In this document: piece by piece, positions 62,803-64,000 of the stretch
Position numbering within the stretch: position 1 is the first letter of the stretch
How the letters are laid out: each line of letters begins with the position of its first letter
NCBI RefSeq assembly: GCF_000165425.1
Contig: NW_001799640.1
Span: 257,825 to 321,824 of the forward strand
DNA from: Paramecium tetraurelia
Lineage: Eukaryota > Ciliophora > Oligohymenophorea > Peniculida > Parameciidae
Length of the DNA: 64,000 bases
Direction: 5' to 3'
Translations under genes and position numbers: made by a program
Notes under the pieces: generated by a model
The model's database searches: none
Told to the model about the DNA's origin: nothing
What the model saw: only the letters and a program-made list of their open reading frames with translations

Positions 62803-64000
62803 ATGGCTTAACCCAATGAAGATCAACCTTCTTTAGCAGAGTTGCAATCAACCCAACCTCAAAGACTGATTCGACTCTTTTTTAAATACATCTTGTCCGA
62901 TATTGCCAAGAGGCCACGTTCTTTTAAGATTGGATTACTCTCAACTTATATTGTTATTGCATTTCTGGGATTACTGTAATGTTTAAAAAGTCTAAGTCCT
63001 TTTTTATTTCTTCAATTGGCTGAAACCTCTGTTGGGGACACAGATCTACAATTTTTACCCAAAACTCTGGCTAGCAAAAATGATTTCAGGCTCATCAACA
63101 TAACAGAGTTACGCCAAGTAATCTATTCATTTTATTTAGTACACTTCTTAAATCGACGAATTTCTAGATGTTTCTCCGAGATGGCTGTTTATGTGCGATA
63201 TCTACAATCCCAAAGCATCCCTTAATTTGACTTCTTTTTTTATGATTCTAGATTCACAACTTGAAAATAGCATAGGCCTTGGTCGAAGATTAGATACTGA
63301 CATCATCACTTCTAATTAAATTTATATATCCAACACACTCTAAAAGGGACTGGGAGTTCAAATTGGAGACACTATTCAAATCAAATTTAGTGTCCTTCAA
63401 TTTCTTAAACACTTTGGATTCAACAACACAGAAGGTGAATCTAAGAATCATCTAAGAGAATCTTTCAAAAGGTTTTTAAATGACCTATTGCAAATTTCTG
63501 ATGATGATATATTACATAGGAAATTTGATGTTGCAACTATGTTGAAATATGTAGAAGAATATAAATATTTTGTTAATGATTTAGAAGCATCTGAATGGAA
63601 GAAAAATCAGACTAAAAAAAGTTTAATTTAATCAATTTATAGTTAAAACATAACAACTCCTTAGAAGAAATTGGCAAAACAAATGGTCGACTACATATTT
63701 ACTAGAAATTTGACTAAGGATGCCAGAAGCATGTATCGATTTGTTTTTCGACTTTCAAAGTTTACTAAGGAAATCACCATTTCATAGATAGAAGATGGTT
63801 TCTTTGATATAGCAATTGAAATAGCAGAATTTGAATTAAATTTTTCAGTTTATCAAAGTGTCGAATCCCCAAAAGGAAAATGGACAGAAGCTCTAGGAAT
63901 GATGGTATTCATGGATTATAAAGATGCAACCAGTTTATTTTTAGATGCCATCCTCGATAGATTTGATGCTGTGATTAAATAAAAGAGAAAGTATGACTAA
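62803..64000 (+). CDS. Second FtsX-like permease, 5' part
   Basis: Tandem paralogue of the preceding gene, starting 49 bp after its stop and running off the window. The start is MAQPNEDQPSLAELQ. The first membrane span and flanks (SDIAKRPRSFKIGLLSTYIV) and the start of the extracytosolic domain (LFLQLAETSVGDTDLQF, SIGLGRRLDTDIITSNQ, ESPKGKWTEALGMMVFMD) align clearly with the neighbour, but the sequence has diverged a good deal, so the duplication is old. A 22-nt intron near 63120 (GTAATC...TATTTAG) has no counterpart in the neighbour. The FtsX modules are expected beyond 64000. Confidence 0.85.

Overview
The window looks like macronuclear DNA of a ciliate, most likely Paramecium or a close relative. 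It is AT-rich. Long reading frames open only if TAA and TAG are read as glutamine and TGA is the sole stop. Almost every gene is cut by very short introns (about 21-33 nt, nearly always GTA...TAG or GTA...AAG). Intergenic gaps are tiny, in several places 10-60 bp. All gene models below use this code. Where a length is given, I checked that the spliced length is a multiple of three. Function calls rest on motifs I recognise by eye; no database search was run.

Layout. 0-4 kb: macro-domain protein and a large LRR/IQ protein (both minus). 4-6.1 kb: NC2alpha-like histone-fold protein and an ULK-like kinase with four EF-hands (plus). 6.2-12.1 kb: CLEC16A-like protein, STK32/YANK-like kinase, a type I membrane protein. 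12.2-15 kb: sterol desaturase-family enzyme, a C2H2 finger protein, an orphan secreted protein. 15.2-19.6 kb: CC2D2A-like transition-zone protein. 19.6-24.5 kb: a coiled-coil protein, a three-repeat Myb protein, a GDPGP1-like HIT enzyme, a second Myb protein. 24.5-33.5 kb, a minus-strand run: eEF1-gamma, TMEM135-like, Rab GTPase, CDPK, SAPS-domain PP6 subunit, NagB/PIG-L fusion. 33.8-36.3 kb: cGMP-dependent kinase. 37.4-42.1 kb: Cache-type membrane sensor, unknown hydrophilic protein, SPEF1/CLAMP, coiled-coil protein, dual-specificity phosphatase. 42.2-50.2 kb: CK1, Rab2-like GTPase, USP14, SF-assemblin, cyclic-nucleotide-gated K+ channel. 51.3-64 kb: C2HC-finger AGC kinase, BEACH-WD40 protein, and two tandem FtsX-like permeases (the second runs off the end).

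These are ordinary single-copy-looking chromosomal genes, not a pathway cluster. Loose themes are cilium and cortex structure (CC2D2A, SPEF1, SF-assemblin, LRR/IQ), Ca2+/cGMP signalling (EF-hand kinase, CDPK, PKG, CNG channel, Cache sensor) and membrane traffic (two Rabs, CLEC16A-like, BEACH). I saw no rRNA, tRNA, CRISPR array, telomere or mobile element. Most notable are the NagB-deacetylase fusion otherwise familiar from bacteria, the FtsX-type permease pair, a Rab lacking its catalytic Gln, the hidden second EF-hand pair of the ULK-like kinase, and nine introns that would be invisible to nonsense surveillance if retained.
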